64,000 nucleotides of DNA from Bifidobacterium ruminantium DSM 6489 (GTDB lineage: Bacteria > Actinomycetota > Actinomycetes > Actinomycetales > Bifidobacteriaceae), in contig NZ_JDTK01000005.1 of NCBI RefSeq assembly GCF_000770925.1, forward strand, positions 62,001 to 126,000, in the 5' to 3' direction. Shown here piece by piece: positions 63,843 through 64,000 of this stretch (its first letter is position 1; each line of letters starts with the position of its first letter). Made by a program: the position numbers and the translations under genes. The notes beneath the pieces are model-generated. The model did no database searches, was not told where the DNA came from, and saw nothing but the letters and a program-made list of their open reading frames with translations.

Positions 63843-64000
63843 ATGCGGCAAACCGGCGAAGGCGAAGGCACCAGCGAACAAGGTGAAGGCACCAGCGAAC
63901 GCGGCAGCGGCAACGAAAACGAAGCCGAACGCGAGATCGAGGATCTGGGCGCGCGACTCGACGCTGCCGGCGCCAGTCGCAGCGGCCTCGACCACGCCCA
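63843..64000 (+). CDS. unknown protein, N-terminal part only
   Basis: The frame opens at ATG 63843, five bases after AAAGG, and runs off the right edge after 52 codons. The N-terminus has two copies of a GEGTSE motif, then an acidic helix (EREIEDLGARLDAAG). Too short to assign. Confidence 0.55.
   Translation, partial: MRQTGEGEGTSEQGEGTSERGSGNENEAEREIEDLGARLDAAGASRSGLDHA

Overview
The window reads as a high-GC Gram-positive chromosome, most likely a Bifidobacterium. The reasons are the atpBEFHAGDC operon followed directly by nucS, an orphan GlnR-like regulator, a GH42 beta-galactosidase next to a LacI regulator, a fused Maf-Nudix protein, a TTG-started homoserine dehydrogenase beside homoserine kinase, and strong AAGGAGG-type ribosome binding sites. 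I did not assign a species.

Layout. 1-2.6 kb: start of a glnR-like gene (minus strand), a multi-pass membrane protein, the Mn efflux pump gene mntP and inorganic pyrophosphatase ppa. 2.6-9.2 kb: an AT-rich foreign cassette with a two-component system and a small membrane ORF on the minus strand. Divergent from these are a small secreted protein, three small membrane permeases and an ABC ATPase. The cassette is bracketed by glgE: the intact gene lies on its right, and a second, diverged 110-bp copy of the glgE 3' end lies on its left. 9.2-11.5 kb: glgE. 11.74-19.5 kb: a 7.7-kb integrated element in an initiator tRNA-Met gene, with 55-bp direct repeats, a tyrosine integrase, an EcoRI-type adenine methyltransferase plus DUF262-HNH protein, an excisionase-like protein, a rolling-circle Rep with a recognisable origin hairpin, an FtsK-like ATPase and an HTH regulator. 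19.5-28.1 kb: metA (Glu111, so probably an acetyltransferase) and the ATP synthase operon.

28.2-34.5 kb: nucS, an FKBP lipoprotein, two envelope proteins of unknown role, a thioredoxin/TPR protein, tRNA-Arg(CCG) and ridA. 34.7-43.7 kb: a frameshifted amino-acid permease, argS, lysA, hom, thrB and maf-nudix, a block tied to aspartate-family amino acids. 43.8-51.6 kb: an apparently autoregulated LacI protein, a long-chain acyl-CoA ligase and a 1279-residue fused ABC exporter. 51.9-57.8 kb: pdxS/pdxT (PLP synthase) and the GH42-LacI locus. 57.8-64 kb: a membrane-anchored HNH nuclease, the Mn importer mntH, a 14-TM MFS exporter, a Fic protein behind an array of phased repeats, and the start of an unknown gene.

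Two regions deserve most attention. The first is the cassette at 3131-9220, a candidate regulated peptide-secretion or self-protection system with no recombinase of its own. The second is the tRNA element, whose cargo pairs an EcoRI-like methylase with a DUF262-HNH nuclease instead of a classical restriction enzyme. Duplicated gene 3' ends occur at three places (glgE, tRNA-Met and pdxT). No CRISPR array was seen.
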